Assembly (NCBI GenBank): GCA_018712665.1
Contig: DVGP01000055.1
Coordinates: 1-5,609, forward strand
Direction of reading: 5' to 3'
DNA length: 5,609 nucleotides
DNA from: Candidatus Pelethomonas intestinigallinarum
GTDB taxonomy: Bacteria > Bacillota > Clostridia > Oscillospirales > Oscillospiraceae
Each line of letters opens with the position of its first letter. Position 1 is the stretch's first letter. Made by a program: the position numbers and the translations under genes. Under the pieces are notes generated by a model, which made no database searches, was not told the DNA's origin, and was given only the letters and a program-made list of their open reading frames with translations. Shown here in pieces: positions 4,568 to 5,609 of this stretch.

Positions 4568-5522
4568 CATCTTTTACGCGATCCTTTTCCTGTCGATGGC
4601 CAGCGGTATCTTCACCATCGCGCTGCTCTTTCTCACCCACGTACTGGGCCTGAACCCGCCTCTGTGGGCCTCCGTGGGCGGGATGCTCCTGTACTGCGTC
4701 CCCGTCCTGGCCCCGGACGTTGTGCTCTTCTCGCCGGAGCCGCAGATGTGGTACCGGGGCTTCTATGTGGCCTGCGGGGTCTGGGCTCTGGGCGTCGGGG
4801 CGCTGCTGCTCCGCCACATCGTCCGGTCCCTGCTGGCCTGGCGGGCTGTGAACTCCTATCCGCTCTGCGGCGACCAGCGGCTGGAGGACATCTGCGCCCG
4901 GAGCGCCCGGCTGGTGGGCATAAAGCGGGTCCCCCGGCTGTGCTTCGGGACCCTGGCGGAGCCCGCCTGCGCCGCCGGCATTCTCCGTCCCGCCATCATC
5001 CTGGACCGACGGATCGCCGGGGCGCTCAGCGACGGGGAGCTGCTGGCGGTGTTCTGCCACGAGCTGACCCACCTGAAGCGGCGGCACCTCCTCCTGGAGC
5101 GGGTATTTGACCTGGTCTGTGTCCTGAACTGGATGAACCCCTTGGTCTGGCTGGCCAGGCGGGACTTTGCCCTGGGGTGCGAGACGGACTGCGACCGCCG
5201 GGCCCTGGCGGCGGCAGAGGGTGTCCTCCCGGAAACCGCCTACGCCAGGACCATGCTCCGGCTGCTGGAGCTATCGGCCCTCCCTCCCGCCGGGACCGGG
5301 CGAAGCATCGGCGCCACCTGCTTCCTCACGGCGAAGCGGCGGCTGCGGGCCATCACCGCCAAGCGGTCCGTGGTCAAATCTCTGCTGTCGGCGGCCCTGC
5401 CGGCAATCCTGCTCTCCCTGCTGCTCCTCCTCTCCATGTTACTCAGCCGGCAGTGGTTCTATCCCTATCCCGCCTACGACATGGGGGCGGAGTACGGCGC
5501 GGCCTATACGGAAACCGCGTAA
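4551..5522 (+). CDS. M56-family (BlaR1-type) membrane zinc protease lacking a penicillin-binding sensor domain
   Basis: This 323-residue membrane protein has hydrophobic segments at about 8-31, 38-60, 70-95 and 276-299. The cytoplasmic loop carries the zinc protease: HELTH at 170-174 (His170, Glu171, His174), then NWMNPLVW (193-200) and ETDCD (211-215), where Glu211 is the probable third zinc ligand and Asp215 the conserved acid. Usual relatives read ExxCDE; here the last Glu is Arg216. In BlaR1 and MecR1 a similar protease region is followed by an extracellular penicillin-binding domain of about 250 residues. Here only about 23 residues, aromatic-rich, follow the last membrane segment, so a beta-lactam cannot be sensed by the classical route. 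The natural stop TAA and intact frame argue against truncation by mutation. GGGAGGAGG lies 6 nt before the ATG at 4551, inside the end of the repressor gene. The likely role is to relieve repression by that partner on an unknown signal. Confidence 0.88.
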   Translation: MAVLSNIFYAILFLSMASGIFTIALLFLTHVLGLNPPLWASVGGMLLYCVPVLAPDVVLFSPEPQMWYRGFYVACGVWALGVGALLLRHIVRSLLAWRAVNSYPLCGDQRLEDICARSARLVGIKRVPRLCFGTLAEPACAAGILRPAIILDRRIAGALSDGELLAVFCHELTHLKRRHLLLERVFDLVCVLNWMNPLVWLARRDFALGCETDCDRRALAAAEGVLPETAYARTMLRLLELSALPPAGTGRSIGATCFLTAKRRLRAITAKRSVVKSLLSAALPAILLSLLLLLSMLLSRQWFYPYPAYDMGAEYGAAYTETA

Positions 5523-5535
5523 GGCCGCGCTTGGT

Positions 5536-5575
5536 TTTATATTCTCTATAAAACTACAAAAGTAGTTTATATTCT
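5536..5575 (+). repeat. 10-nt direct repeat flanking the palindrome
   Basis: TTTATATTCT occurs at 5536-5545 and at 5566-5575, exactly 30 bp apart, close to three helical turns. The palindrome at 5551-5568 lies between the copies and overlaps the second. Each copy contains TATATT, which could serve as a -10, but neither has a good -35 at the right distance. Confidence 0.45.
5551..5568. promoter_or_regulatory. Palindromic candidate BlaI-type operator before the downstream gene
   Basis: AAACTAC (5551-5557) and GTAGTTT (5562-5568) are perfect 7-bp inverted repeats around AAAA. The core CTACAAAAGTAG resembles the TACA/TGTA dyads bound by BlaI/MecI regulators. With its flank it shares ATAAAACTACA with the repressor promoter at 4134-4144. 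A weak promoter may overlap it: TTGGTT (5531-5536), 18 bp, TACAAA (5555-5560). The operator would then cover the -10 and start region of the next gene, allowing the repressor to control it separately. Confidence 0.6.
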
Positions 5576-5591
5576 TGAATGGAGGCTGCGT

Positions 5592-5609
5592 ATGAAAAAT
5601 ATCGAGATT
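5592..5609 (+). CDS. Start of a further gene cut by the right edge
   Basis: ATG at 5592 is preceded at 6 nt by GGAGG (5581-5585), an excellent ribosome site, and opens MKNIEI before the window ends. Six residues are too few to identify it. It lies 69 bp after the protease gene on the same strand, directly behind a candidate operator, so it is the best candidate for a gene controlled by the repressor/protease pair. Confidence 0.6.

Noticed and set aside
5547..5552. TATAAA as the -10 of the downstream gene
   Set aside because: No -35-like hexamer lies 16-18 bp upstream; TTGGTT at 5531 is only 10 bp away.

Overview
The window reads as chromosomal DNA of a high-GC, low-GC-lineage Firmicute, most likely a gut Clostridium of the Oscillospiraceae type (Flavonifractor or Lawsonibacter-like). 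The organism call is inference. It rests on a TmcAL enzyme (a Bacillota family), strong Shine-Dalgarno sequences of the AGGAGG type, textbook sigma-A promoters, a BlaI/M56 pair, and GC-rich genes with mostly G or C at third codon positions. I see no rRNA, tRNA, CRISPR array, insertion sequence or phage gene.

Left part (1-2633, all minus strand). The first 33 codons of an unidentified, very basic protein run off the left edge (start at 100). Next is about 350 bases with no convincing gene, holding a sigma-F-like promoter candidate and two hairpins. A strong hairpin terminator (450-476) closes a two-gene leftward unit: tmcAL (tRNA-Met cytidine acetate ligase) followed 35 bp later by a secreted lipoprotein of the DUF4163/DUF3298 (RsiV/PdaC-like) type.

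Middle (2634-4086). tmcAL and ackA (acetate kinase, plus strand) are transcribed divergently from a roughly 200-bp region. It contains two face-to-face promoters whose predicted start sites coincide near 2740. A near-perfect inverted repeat covers the -10 of the ackA promoter and nearly all of the -10 of the tmcAL promoter. Both enzymes act on acetate: AckA makes it (with ATP) from acetyl phosphate, and TmcAL consumes it to acetylate tRNA. ackA ends in a strong intrinsic terminator.

Right part (4087-5609, plus strand). A perfect consensus promoter (TTGACA, 17 bp, TATAAT) drives a BlaI/MecI-type repressor gene overlapping by 17 nt a gene for an M56 (BlaR1-type) membrane zinc protease. The protease lacks the penicillin-binding sensor domain of true BlaR1. 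After it comes a palindromic candidate operator that shares an 11-nt word with the repressor's own promoter, flanked by a 10-nt direct repeat, and then the first six codons of a further gene cut by the right edge. The layout fits a self-regulated repressor/protease module that also controls the downstream gene, but the target is outside the window. No gene here is clearly of a new kind. The most interesting signals are regulatory: the overlapping promoters with their palindrome, and the sensor-less BlaI/M56 module with its two related sites.
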